This document shows positions 19,286 to 27,640 of a DNA stretch of 27,640 nt, in pieces. Origin of the DNA: Spirogloea muscicola (Eukaryota; Streptophyta; Zygnematophyceae; Spirogloeales; Spirogloeaceae); assembly GCA_009602725.1 (NCBI GenBank), contig WELB01000148.1:351278-378917 (forward strand), in the 5' to 3' direction. The notes below the pieces were generated by a model. It was not told where the DNA came from and made no database searches. It was given only the letters and a program-made list of their open reading frames with translations. Numbering within the stretch: position 1 is the stretch's first letter; each line of letters opens with the position of its first letter. A program made the position numbers and the translations under genes.

Positions 19286-20036
19286 GATACTGGGGTCTCT
19301 GCGCAATGGCAACATCAGGTCTGAGTAGCTCGCTGCAGGGAAAGAGGCACTCCGCCGAGACCCAGCAGAGGCGGCGGCCACAGCACGGCCTGCTCGCGTG
19401 TGGACGGCGTGGGCAAGGGAGCGTTGAAGCGATACCGCCAGGCGCATGCGGAAGACTTGGGAGAGCGAACCGGCGGCGTTGAAGCCGGGCATCGCCCCTG
19501 GCAGACCCGGCCGCCCGTCAATGGCCTGGATGGCAAGCCGCTGAAGGAGATCCAGCCAGCGGCTGCCGGAAGCCCCGTGTACATCCATCGCCAGGGCCGC
19601 GAATTCATCACCAACCGGGTGATCAGCACATTTTCGCTCCTTGCCCCGGCCGCCAGGCCGACCGCGTGCCCTGCAAACGACGCCGATCTGGTGGGATTGA
19701 TCGATGCAGTCAGTTGTCGCCACATCGGCGATGATGAGGGGACCGCCGCCGGGCGGGATGGCGACCAGATCGGCGCGTCGTGTATGGGGCTGGCCGTCCG
19801 CGCCCAGCTGCATGGGCATTATTGAGGAGTTCTCCACAGCCACCTTGAAGCCAGCCTCCGTAAACACCCCCTGCATACCATCTCGCAGGAGATCGTGGGA
19901 AGCATTCCGCTCGCCCCCGTGTGCGCAACGGAGCATATCCGCAGCCAGCTCCGCAGGTTCAGCGTGACAGGCACTGCACTCGCACTGAGTGACGCCCACG
20001 AGGCAGGGAGGGAGGAGGCCCAAATGCTGCCGCTCC
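19283..20036 (-). mobile_element. RLE-type retrotransposon fragment B (endonuclease frame intact)
   Basis: A single open frame of about 246 codons covers the zinc motif (CECSACHAEPAELAADMLRC), SHDLLRDGMQGVFTEAGFKV, the RLE core RRADLVAIPPGGGPLIIADV with ATTD, ALAMDVHGASGSRWLDLLQR, and the C-terminus SQVFRMRLAVSLQRSLAHAV ending SYSDLMLPLRRDPSI. It is clearly diverged from copy A, so it is an independent or older insertion. It joins copy A at about 19285 without a 3' tail of its own, and at 20036 it meets a plus-strand C-terminal fragment. No RT is attached. Confidence 0.8.
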
Positions 20037-20400
20037 CTCGCTCAGGTCTTTCGAATGAGACTGGCGGTCTCGCTCCAGCGCTCTCAGGCTCATGCGGTCC
20101 ACACGCGCGCTGGCCGCGCTATGGCTGCTGCCTCAGGGTCTCGGCAGAGTGCCGCTTTTCCTGCTTCAAGTGATTCTGATTTGCTGTTGCTCACTAGTGG
20201 TCACTGAGCATCCATCTGCATCATTTCGTGTCTTGGTCCGTAGTCTTGTCTTTCCTGGCACTGTTTTGTGGCCTTTTGAGGCCTGCGGACAATGTCCATT
20301 CTTTTCTGGGCTGGCTTTGCTACCCCTCTTTGTCTATGGGCGAGCCCTTCCCCTTTCGTGCTCTTCCTCTGAGCGAGCACTTCTCTGTCCTTCGCCATGC
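20037..20400 (+). mobile_element. retrotransposon C-terminus plus 3' tail (fragment T1)
   Basis: Encodes QVFRMRLAVSLQRSQAHAVH, TRAGRAMAAASGSRQSAAFP and SDSDLLLLTSGH-stop at 20207, the last 55 or so residues of the element, followed by a tail with CATTTCGTGTCTTG, TGTCCATTCTTTTCTGGGCT and TATGGGCGAGCCC. The upstream part is missing; it abuts fragment B head to head. Confidence 0.75.
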
Positions 20401-20765
20401 GGCTCTCCGTCTCTCTCCAGCGCTCTTTAGGCTTCTTTGGCTCATGCAGTCCACTCTCGCGCGCAGATTGCGCTATGGCGGCTGTATCTGGGTCTCGCCG
20501 GAATGCTCTTCCCCCGCCGTAGGCCCCTCCGTAGGCCCCTTTGAACCATTGTCAATTTCGGGCTGGCTTTTTACAGCCCTTGCGCCCATTGGGAGTGCCA
20601 CTTCTCCTTTTCCCGCTGCAAGTTACCCAGACTTACTGTCGCTCACTCGTGGGTACTGAGTTTCCTTCTGCGGTCTAGTCGTGTCTAGAAGTGTGGTCTT
20701 CCTTTTCGGCATCTTTTGGCGCTTTGGACCTTGTCCAATCTTTTTGGGCTGGCCTTTCGCTGCCG
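20401..20765 (+). mobile_element. two further retrotransposon 3' ends (T2, T3)
   Basis: T2 (about 20401-20530) is a frameshifted C-terminal piece related to SLQRS...RADCAMAAVSGSRR. It is followed by a tail hairpin GGGCTGGCTTTTTACAGCCC at 20560-20579. T3 then ends SYPDLLSLTRGY-stop at 20659 and has its own tail (20670-20755: GTCTAG, CCTTTTCGGCATCTTTTGG, CTTGTCCAATCTTTTTGGGC). These are successive, partly overlapping 3' ends. Confidence 0.65.
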
Positions 20766-21472
20766 GCTCCCTAGCCCAGGTCTTTCGTATGAGGCTGGCG
20801 GTCTCAAACCAGCGCTCTCTGGCCATGCATGGCATCCTCGTGGAGGCCGGCTTCTCGGTGGCCGCCGAGAACTCCGCGGTCATGCCGTTGCAGCAGTGGG
20901 CGGACGGTCTTCACGCCCGCAGCGTCGACCGTTTGGCCACCCCACTGGCTGGCGGGAAGCGTCATATCTTGGACGTCGTGACAACGGACTCCTACAACCG
21001 CTCGCACCCCTCGCAACGTGCCTCCAAGGCTGGGTATGCGGTGGCCTGCGCAGCCCGAGCCAAGGAATTGAAGAACGTGGACCATCCACAGGAGGACGAG
21101 TTCTTCCCGCTCGCCATCGACACGCACGGTGTGATGGGAGCTCGGTGGCTCGAGCTGCTCAACCAGCTCTCGCGCCACGCCATCTCCCGCCGCTTCCATG
21201 GGGAGTCGGTGGACTTCCATGCAGCCAGATGTCTTGCGCGGGTGTATCGCATGCGCTTGGCCGTCTTGCCTTGTTCATTTTTTGGGCTGGCCGTTCCCAG
21301 CCCCTATCCTCTATGGGCGAGCACTTCTTCTCTGCTCACGCAGGCCACACGCGCGCCGGCCGCGCTATGGCTGCTGCCTCTGGGTCTCGGCGGAGTGCCT
21401 CTTTCCCACCTTCGAGTCATTCTGACTTGCAGTTGCTCACTCCTGGGCACTGAGCTTCCATCAGCATCATTT
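20766..21472 (+). mobile_element. RLE-type retrotransposon fragment C, internally rearranged
   Basis: Starts with C-terminal sequence (SLAQVFRMRLAVSNQRSLA, about 20767-20823), then jumps back to HGILVEAGFSVAAENSAVMP and runs through the damaged RLE core (ARSVDRLATPLAGGKRHILD then VVTTDSYNRSHPSQ), FPLAIDTHGVMGARWLELLN and ARVYRMRLAVL. It then breaks into tail-like sequence (hairpin GGGCTGG-CCGTTC-CCAGCCC, 21284-21303) and resumes with HTRAGRAMAAASGSRRSASF and SHSDLQLLTPGH-stop at 21453. Domain order is therefore permuted and interrupted by a tail. Confidence 0.8.
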
Positions 21473-21779
21473 CGTGTCTAGTTGTGTAGTTTTTTCCTTT
21501 TCGGCACCTTTTTTTGGCCTTCGGATATTGTCATACTTTTCTGGGCTGGCTTTGCTAGCCCCTCCTTTCCTATGGGCGAGCAACTTCTTTCCCAGCCCCT
21601 ACCCTCTATGGGCGAGCAATTTCTCTGTTCTCATCGTCTTGTGTCTAGCTGTGTAATTTTCCTTTTCGGCATCTTTTTGGCTCTTTGGATTTTGTCCACT
21701 CTTTTAGGGCTGGCCTCTGCCCCTGAAGGTTTTTCTGCCAGCCCCTCTTCTCTGTGGGCGCGCAGTTTCTCATCGCCAC
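21473..21779 (+). mobile_element. two tandem 3'-tail copies
   Basis: Two tails in direct order: GTGTCTAGTTGTGTAG...CCTTTTCGGCACC with GGGCTGGC-TTT-GCTAGCCC at 21543-21561, and GTGTCTAGCTGTGTAATTTT with TTTTGTCCACTC and GGGCTGGC at 21707-21714. CTATGGGCGAGCAA(C/T)TTCT occurs behind the first tail twice (about 21571 and 21606), showing a short internal duplication. Confidence 0.65.
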
Positions 21780-22385
21780 CCGGTGGCCCGCTCAGCCATC
21801 TCCCGGGCACGCTCTACCGTGCCGCTCGCATCCCTCGCAATGTGCCTCAAGGATGGGTATGCGGTGGCCTGCGGAGCCCGGGCCAAGGACTTGGAAGTAT
21901 GCCGACCATCCACGGGAGGACCAGTATCTTTCCGCTCGCCATCGACACCCACGGTGCGGTGAGGGGCGCTCGGTGGCTCGAGCTGCTCAACCAGCTCGCG
22001 CGCCACGCCATCTCCCGCCGCTACCATGGGGAGCCGGTGGAGTTCCATGTTGCAGGCTCGCTCGCACAGGTGTTTCGAGTGCGCCTGTCAGTCTCGCTGC
22101 AGAGGTCCATGGCTCGCGCGTTGCATTTGCTTGCCGGTCGTGCCCTCGCTGCGGCCTTTGGCTCTGGCTCGGGAACTCGCTACCAGGAGCCCAGTTCCTC
22201 CGACCTGCGGCTGCTTAGCAGGGGTTACTGAGTTTCCCATTGCGTCGTCTTGTGTCTAGCTGTGTCATTTTCCTACTCGCCATTTTTTGGCCCTTGGAAT
22301 TTGTCCATTCTTTCCGGGCTGGCTTTGCCAGCCCTCTTCTCTGTGGGCGCGCACTTCTCTATCGTGGCTCCTTGTCACCAACTTC
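21780..22385 (+). mobile_element. RLE-type retrotransposon fragment D with 3' tail
   Basis: Begins at RSHPSQCAS-like sequence, is frameshifted around 21850-21925, then reads FPLAIDTHGAVRGARWLELL, NQLARHAISRRYHGEPVEFH, AQVFRVRLSVSLQRSMARAL and ends SSSDLRLLSRGY-stop at 22231. The tail has GTGTCTAGCTGTGTCATTTT, TTTGTCCATTC and the best hairpin of the window, GGGCTGGC-TTT-GCCAGCCC at 22316-22334. Nucleotide similarity to copy C is high, so both are relatively young. Confidence 0.8.
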
Positions 22386-22930
22386 GGCATCATCGCCGCA
22401 CCCTTGACATTGTGGGAGTGCAACCTGGTGGAGGACTGCGGGCCTTGGTTGACGTTGTTATTACGGAGGCTTATAATGTTCCAGCATCGACGCACATCGC
22501 TGGTCACGCAGTGGGCAGTGCAGAACACAGAAAGCTGCAGCAGTACTTCGATTACCCCCAATGCGATCAGCTCCTGCCAGCTGCAGTTCTATCTTTGGCT
22601 GTTTGAGTCCTCGTTTCCACATTCTCCTTAAGAATATTGCCATTTAGGCTATGTACGACATGCAGATGTGTTTCCGGCTGAGATGGGCTTGCCAGCTCCA
22701 TATCCGTCGTTCTTGCGACGACGAGTTTCGGCCTGTTTGCAGCGTTCTCAGGCTAATTCTTTGCACCAGAAAGCTGGGCAAGCTCTTGTGAGTGGCAGGA
22801 GGGCTTCGAATCTGCCATCTGGTTTTGAGGCATCGGTTAGCGACCTGTGGTTACTGCGCGGGTCAATCGGCTGTAGGTGATGTAAGTCATAAGATGTGCT
22901 TGCCTTTGTACTTGGCTACTTTGGAAGAAG
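22386..22930 (+). mobile_element. retrotransposon fragment E, second subfamily
   Basis: Encodes RRTLDIVGVQPGGGLRALVD, VVITEAYNVPASTHIAGHAV and DYPQCDQLLPAAV, a distinct RLE core (D-x12-D) shared with the fragment at 26.7 kb. After a frame change it continues with AEMGLPAPYPSFLRRRVSAC, LQRSQANSLHQKAGQAL and VSDLWLLRGSIG, with a stop at 22880. The tail ATGTGCTTGCCTTTGTACTT at 22892 differs from that of copies A-D. It starts abruptly inside the endonuclease, just behind the tail of D. Confidence 0.75.
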
Positions 22931-23139
22931 TTTTCGGACCGCCTTCACAGCCACCGCCTTCTGTTGCTTCTCTGGCCCCTCTATTCAGAGAAAGCTGGCT
23001 GGCTTGCTCCTCGGCTGCGCTGGTTGCCACCTCAGGCCTTTTGACGGGGCAACTCCTTCTGGCTGCAACTTTGCGTTGATGCTGTTGACTTGAGTGGTCA
23101 TCCATTATAGCTACTTATTTGGCTGAGACATTCAGCTTA

Positions 23140-23400
23140 CCAGCACCTTTCGGAACTTGGCTGTTTCTGTAACTGGCTCTTTCTTTGGCTGGCTCTTTCT
23201 TTGGCTGGCCTTCCACAGCCACTCCCTCCTGCTTACCTCTCAGTTTCGTTGGGGTGACTCTTTGTCTATTACTTTGGGCTGGCCTCTCACAGCCATCGGT
23301 CCATTTGGAAGCGCTCTTCTGACTCTTTTCCATCTGCAAGGTACTCCGACTTGCGGCAGCTCGCCCGGGGTTACTAGGGCGAGTAATAGCCGGCAAGAGA
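23140..23400 (+). mobile_element. retrotransposon tail and C-terminus fragment
   Basis: GGCTGGC words at 23170-23215 and TTTGGGCTGGCCTCTCACAG at 23273-23292, followed by YSDLRQLARGY-stop ending near 23375. This is the last recognisable piece of the repeat cluster before the next host gene. The gap 22931-23139 shows nothing clear. Confidence 0.6.
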
Positions 23401-23635
23401 GAGCAGGTTCGCATGTAATGAAAGGGTGCCAAGTCAGTACATTGTCCGGGCAGAAACCACTCCAAAGAATGGGGCTGCAGGAAATGGAGCCCTCTCAGCC
23501 ACAAATGTGGCTAATAAGGAAAAGCAGGGAATGAGAACCTGGTCACATGCTGGGGTGGCCCGGAGGCGCGGCAGTTGGGACGACCGCCAGGCCAGAAACG
23601 ACGGCGCAACGGCGGCGGCGCCGCGCCCGAACCCC

Positions 23636-23638
23636 CCG

Positions 23639-23673
<35 letters not shown>

Positions 23674-23695
23674 CACCGCTGCCGCCGCCGCAGGA
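23636..23695 (+). repeat. (CCG)n microsatellite
   Basis: About 50 bases of nearly pure GCC/CCG repeats end some 20 bases before the ATG at 23715. Read in the frame of that ATG they would be poly-proline. The tract probably lies in the 5' UTR. Confidence 0.85.
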
Positions 23696-23714
23696 AACTC
23701 GCGGCTGCGGCGCC

Positions 23715-25460
23715 ATGCTCCAGTGGATGGGCGGCTCCCGCCGCAAGCTCCGCCATGTGCGTATGCATATCTGCTCAGCACGTGCCTGCAGCTGATCAGA
23801 GGCCTTCTGACTGACGAGCTCCTGCGAACACCAAACCCTTCCCCCCGCCACTCCTACCGCGGGCCCCGTGATACTCGCAGGACAGCCGTAAACAGCCACG
23901 AGAATCGGTTCGGAAATTTTAATATCCCTTGCTTCAGCAGCTTCATGGCTCTGCTGCGGCTCCATTGCACTGCCCGACGCCTGTGCTGTACCAAGGAGCT
24001 CGGAAATCCCCTGCCCACCTAAGCGCGGCCATCCACCGACGGATTTTCATATTTGTCAAAGCGCTTGTGCGACCGCGCCATGATGAAGCGCTGCAGAGCG
24101 GGGGCGGTGACAATAAGTGTGCTGCAAGTTGAGTGCAGAAGAAAACGTCCCTGCAAGCTAAGTGAGCAGCGCGTACTCTCTGCACAAGCTTCTCAAAACT
24201 TACCTGAAGAGGTGCGTCCATCTCAGCTTGCGGGAATCAATATATAGAGACCCTCATACTCCTCCATGGCCTGCTTGTATGTGATGTGCTTGAGACTTAA
24301 CAGGCAGCGGCAATACTTTGAGCACAAGCGCAGCATATGGGACAAGGGCGTCCGTGCTTCCTCTTCTGGTGCAATGGCAGCAGACGCCGAAGAGAGCCAG
24401 CTTAGGCAGGCGGTATCAAAAGGAGGAGGAGGACATCAAGCAGACGTGTGGCAGTCATTAGACATGGCCACCTTGGCTTCCCTTTGGTCTTCTGAGCAAT
24501 TGACTCATGTTCCTGATGACCAGTCACCGACCTTCCTGTCTCCCATGCTAATGAACCATCGCGGCTTAGCAGAAGTTGGGATGCACGTCGATCAACATCA
24601 GCACACTTCTGCTTCCATGGAAGAAAGCAGTGAACCTGCAAGAGATTGTGGCTCAGTGCCCGACGAAATTCAGCTTCATGAATGGGACAATCGACCGTTT
24701 GAAGACCATGCAAAGCTTGCCAAGACCGTCATTTCATCTCCCCGTTCTACAGCACCAAAGTCAACACGGCAGATTAGATCAGGTGTTCTTCACTTGATGT
24801 TGTGCTTCAACATTAATTAGGACGCTGCTGGGGTGGTGCATGTATACTGCAGGAGGCAGTGGTACGCAATGATATCCTGAATTATCTGCCTGCTGAAGGC
24901 AACTACCACTATTGAATAAAGTAATTGGTTCCTGTGACAGACTCGTCGCCTCCAATGAGCTCCATCCAGCCCAGACCAGGGGAGGACACCAGAAGGACAA
25001 GGCAAGAGCATCAGGAGCAAACAGGTAATTCAGCAAACATAAAGACCAGTACGGGGCACATTAAAAAGTTGCAGACATGAGCTTAATTGGTCGGACGCCC
25101 TTAAGGAGCTCAGAATGGTCTGGCTCGTCTCAAGAGCCCGGGTTTGAAGGTAGCTGGGATGCTGCTTGTCTGGCATGGTCGTGCAACCTTGTCTTCCTTG
25201 CAAGTCTCTTCAGAAGCTCAACGATAAAACTCACTGTTGACACACCGTGCTTTCTTCAAGGACAGCAAGAAATAGTTCCTGATGTTTCTCGATCTCTTCT
25301 TACCTACTTTCGTCTAGAAAATTTCCAACTTGCTCAAGTCATTGATGGCCGTGGGGAGGCTCATCTCAACTGGCATGCAGCCGAAAGCTATGCTTCCTTT
25401 GCAGTGGACGGCTTGGGTGAGGTCAGAGAGAAAACCCCGGACCCATCAACAAGAATGTAG
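23715..25460 (+). CDS. conserved plant-type protein of unknown function (MLQWMGGSRRK family)
   Basis: Five exons join in phase into 291 codons: 23715-23756, 24308-24782, 24941-25024, 25075-25149 and 25261-25460 (TAG). The protein starts MLQWMGGSRRKLRH/RQYFEHKRS, which resembles a family of uncharacterised land-plant proteins that, from memory, begin MLQWMGGSRRK and go on with a KRQKQYFEQ-type stretch. A SLDMATLASLWSSEQ segment near residue 70 parallels a SLD-leucine motif in them. The middle is polar and probably disordered (HVDQHQHTSASMEESSE); the end, VSRSLLTYFRLENFQLAQVI then HLNWHAAESYASFAVDGLGE, looks folded. The basic N-terminus could bind nucleic acid or protein; this is a guess. The 111-bp last intron is also open in frame, so it may be retained. 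The start is chosen at MLQW because plant proteins begin there, though the frame stays open upstream. Confidence 0.72.
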
Positions 25461-26340
25461 AGCATGGACTGTGGCATTGATAGTGCTTAAGCTCAGATAA
25501 GCAGTGCAAAGTATAAAACTGCCGTCTATCAGAAATGAGCTGTTATACCTGCTTGTGTACTTATTTTATGTTGATGAGGTTGCCATCTGCTGGACAATAT
25601 CATATTGTGTAGTGATCGACATTAGAGGGCAATTTGCTGCATCAATCAAATCGTTACGCTTCAGACTTCATTGAAACCACTTGCAGACACTTCGCATTCA
25701 TTGCTATTAACGAACTTGCTCTGCATCAACGTGGCGCACACATCTTAGTCTTTGTCCCACAAGACTTGGCAACAAGTAGTATACTTGTGAAGGTGCGTGA
25801 TATATGGAGAGTACAGGAGATTACGAATTAAAGCAACAGCTTATAGATGACTCCCTTTCTGATGGAATGCATGTGCTCGAGACACGTCAAAGATCACCTC
25901 ACAAGTTCGACAATTCAAGACAAAGTAGCATACTGGCAGCTTGGGCATATGACTAAGACATCAATGGCGGACGTGACGACGTCGGCGGCAGCGGCGTGGC
26001 GGTGGGAGGGGTCAGCAGACCAAGCAGCCGCCGAGTGCCGCAACAGGTCATGGAGCAACTGCTTGCGCGACCAGAACTTCTTGAATGTACCCGCCGCCAC
26101 GTTGGGATGGTCTCATTGTCGGCTGGCCACGCTGGTTGATGCCGGCCCGACACCTCATGCCGCACTTCCGCCGCACTCTGTCGGCCCTGCACGCTGCATA
26201 GGGCTATTCTCGGAGTGACCGGAAGTGTACAAATAGTTTGCATGCGACCTGGATGCCTTGGACACACCCGCGACGAGTTCTGCACCACCTTGGATTCTTG
26301 CCCCTCCGGCAGCCAGGCCGCGGACGGTGTGGCTGTTGCA
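25461..26340. other. spacer, no supported gene
   Basis: 3' flank of the MLQW gene, then sequence that grows GC-rich after 25960. Short open frames on both strands around 25634-25831 and 25953-26218 lack splice support or family resemblance. The right part could be worn upstream sequence of the retroelement that begins to be recognisable at about 26.6 kb. Confidence 0.35.
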
Positions 26341-26589
26341 CATAGCCATTGTTGCTGACAGCGGCATGCACGTGGCCTTGGCCTGCTGTCTTATCACAGC
26401 CGCATTTTGTATCTGCAGCCGCATTCTCCTCTGTAATGTCGCGATCGTCGGAGCAGGCGGATCGGACGAAGCAAAAGCACCTCGTGAGATGGCCTTGCGG
26501 CCGCACACCAAAGCCGCAGCGCCTAACAGCGACGCCGCGAGCGCCAGCGTGGCGACAACGGCGACGGTGGCGGCTTGGCCCCACAGAAG

Positions 26590-27285
26590 CGGAAGTCGTG
26601 GGCATTCACAACCTCCTCCGCGATGCTCTGGCGGGCTTGATGCGCGACGCCGGGTACCGTGCGGTCGTGGAAGTGAACAACACCATGCCCATCACCACGG
26701 ATGCCCAGGGACGTCACCATCGCCGCACCCTAGACATTGTGGGCGTGCGACCTGGTGGAGAATTGCGGGCCTTGGTCGATGTCGTCGTTGCGGAGGCGTA
26801 CAGAGGTCCAGCATCGACCCACATCGCAGGCCACAGCAGCGGGTAGTGCAGAACAAATTGAGCTGCTGCACTACATCGACTACCCCCACTGCGATCAGCT
26901 CCTGTCAGCCGCAGTCGATACCTTTGGCTGTATAGGTCATCAATTCCACACACTCCTCGATAATTTTGCCACAACACAGAATAGGCTATGCACGACGCGC
27001 AGATGTGCTTCAGGACGAGATGGGCTTGCCAGCTGCACATCTGTGGTTCTTGCGCCGTAGAGTGTGTCGGCCTGTTTGCAGGCGTATTTAGGCTCATGCT
27101 TTGCACTAGAAAGCTTGGCGAGCTCTAGTTGGTGACAGAAGCGCTTGGAATTTGCCATCTGGTCATCAGCCATCGATTGGCGACCTTCATGGGCTGACCC
27201 GTGGTTACTGACCGGGTCCATTGGCAGTGGGTAACGTCCGTCATCCATGTGCTTGCCGTTGTACTTGGCCACTTTGGCCTTCACT
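26590..27285 (+). mobile_element. retrotransposon fragment F, second subfamily
   Basis: Open from upstream, it reads VGIHNLLRDALAGLMRDAGY, RAVVEVNNTMPITTDAQGRH and the RLE core HRRTLDIVGVRPGGELRALV with DVVVAEAYRGPASTHIAGH, then a one-base frameshift near 26835 after which DYPHCDQLLSAAVDTFGC follows. Later pieces (DEMGLPAAHLWFLRRRV) contain stops. The tail at 27248 (CATGTGCTTGCCGTTGTACT) matches that of fragment E. It is the same subfamily as E but carries more of the upstream domain (HNLLRDAL). A GMHVALAC piece at 26364-26390 may be a remnant of its zinc motif. Confidence 0.75.
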
Positions 27286-27318
27286 TACATCAATACAGGC
27301 AAGTTTCCCTCGTTCTCG

Positions 27319-27640
27319 TTAGGAAACCGGGCTGCGTGCCAGCTGGTGCAGGAGCTCGAGCCACCGAGCGCCATGCAACTCAGCCCACCCAGTGCCGCCG
27401 AAGCAAGCCGGCGACAGCATGTACACATGCTGCCCGAAGACGAAGGCGCTTGCCAGGCGCCAGTAGCCGCGCGTCGCTTCCACTGCCTCGCCTGGTGCTG
27501 GCGCCTGCAGCGACAGCTCTCGCAGCGTGGGGGGCGCATCCAGAGCTGCAGGAGGCGGGGATTGCGGGCCGCGGCGGCGAGGAGGGTGTCCGAGGCCGGC
27601 GGCGCGGCGGCCAGGTCCCGGACGACTGGCGCCGGCCACG
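27319..27640 (-). CDS. partial GC-rich coding segment with retroelement-like end
   Basis: Minus strand, open to the window edge. One frame reads VVRDLAAAPPASDTLLAAAA and NPRLLQLWMRPP near the edge; another continues with ELSLQAPAPGEAVEATRGYW, RLASAFVFGQHVYMLSPACF and ELHGARWLELLHQLARSPVS before a stop at 27319. The last part copies the retroelement motif THGxxGARWLELLNQLARH at nucleotide level. So this may be a host exon (or two exons) running into a transposon fragment, or a further diverged element. No family can be named and the strand is inferred only from residue patterns. Confidence 0.35.
   Translation of the reverse strand, partial: VAGASRPGPGRRAAGLGHPPRRRGPQSPPPAALDAPPTLRELSLQAPAPGEAVEATRGYWRLASAFVFGQHVYMLSPACFGGTGWAELHGARWLELLHQLARSPVS

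Noticed and set aside
14740-23400. CRISPR-like or regulatory direct-repeat array from recurring GGGCTGGC words
   Set aside because: Spacing is irregular, copies occur in both orientations, and each word sits in the 3' tail of a recognisable retroelement fragment.
23547-23714. N-terminal poly-proline extension of the MLQW protein
   Set aside because: The frame is open upstream, but the recalled plant proteins start at MLQW and the extension is only an Arg/Pro reading of a CCG microsatellite.
26349-26846. Functional 165-codon gene
   Set aside because: The right half is the retroelement endonuclease (HNLLRDAL, RRTLDIVGV) and is frameshifted at about 26835; the left half is unrelated frame noise.

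Overview
The window reads as nuclear DNA of a green alga (Chlorophyta, most likely trebouxiophyte-like). Genes are split by many short GT-AG introns, coding exons are much more GC-rich than introns and spacers, interstitial telomere-like units are of the plant type (TTTAGGG), and two products are plant-type (a GATL-like GT8 glycosyltransferase and a protein starting MLQWMGGSRRK). Clade assignment is inference. Two single N bases (9235, 15343) mark ambiguous or joined sequence.

Layout. 1-1714 (+): 3' part of a GT8 glycosyltransferase, six exons. 2391-3313 (-): two linked exons of an unidentified protein. 4491-9234 (-): a many-exon gene for an unidentified helical-repeat protein with a charged C-terminal region; the 2391-3313 exons may be its 3' end. 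9403-13864 (+): a 16-exon PSMD5/S5b-like 26S proteasome assembly chaperone, divergent from the previous gene. The shared 5' region is broken by an N and a 131-bp identical duplication, so neither gene shows its start codon. 15292-16315 (+): INO80C/Ies6, a YL1-C domain subunit of the INO80 remodeller. 17347-17637 (-): first exon of an unidentified protein. 23715-25460 (+): complete five-exon gene for the MLQWMGGSRRK protein. 27319-27640 (-): a partial GC-rich coding segment ending in transposon-like sequence.

The spaces from 14.2 to 23.4 kb, and again from 26.3 to 27.3 kb, are filled with broken copies of non-LTR retrotransposons. Recognisable are the end of the reverse transcriptase, a CxC...HxxxC zinc motif, a restriction-like endonuclease (RLE) domain, a conserved C-terminus SDLxLLxRGY-stop, and a 3' tail with a GGGCTGG/CCAGCCC hairpin. 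At least two subfamilies with different 3' tails are present. Copies lie in both orientations, nested and recombined; none is full length.

The host genes share no pathway: cell-wall or glycan synthesis, proteasome base assembly and chromatin remodelling sit side by side, as is usual in a eukaryotic genome. The most unusual material is the retroelement graveyard with its repeated terminal signature and hairpin, and the damaged bidirectional 5' region near 9.24 kb.
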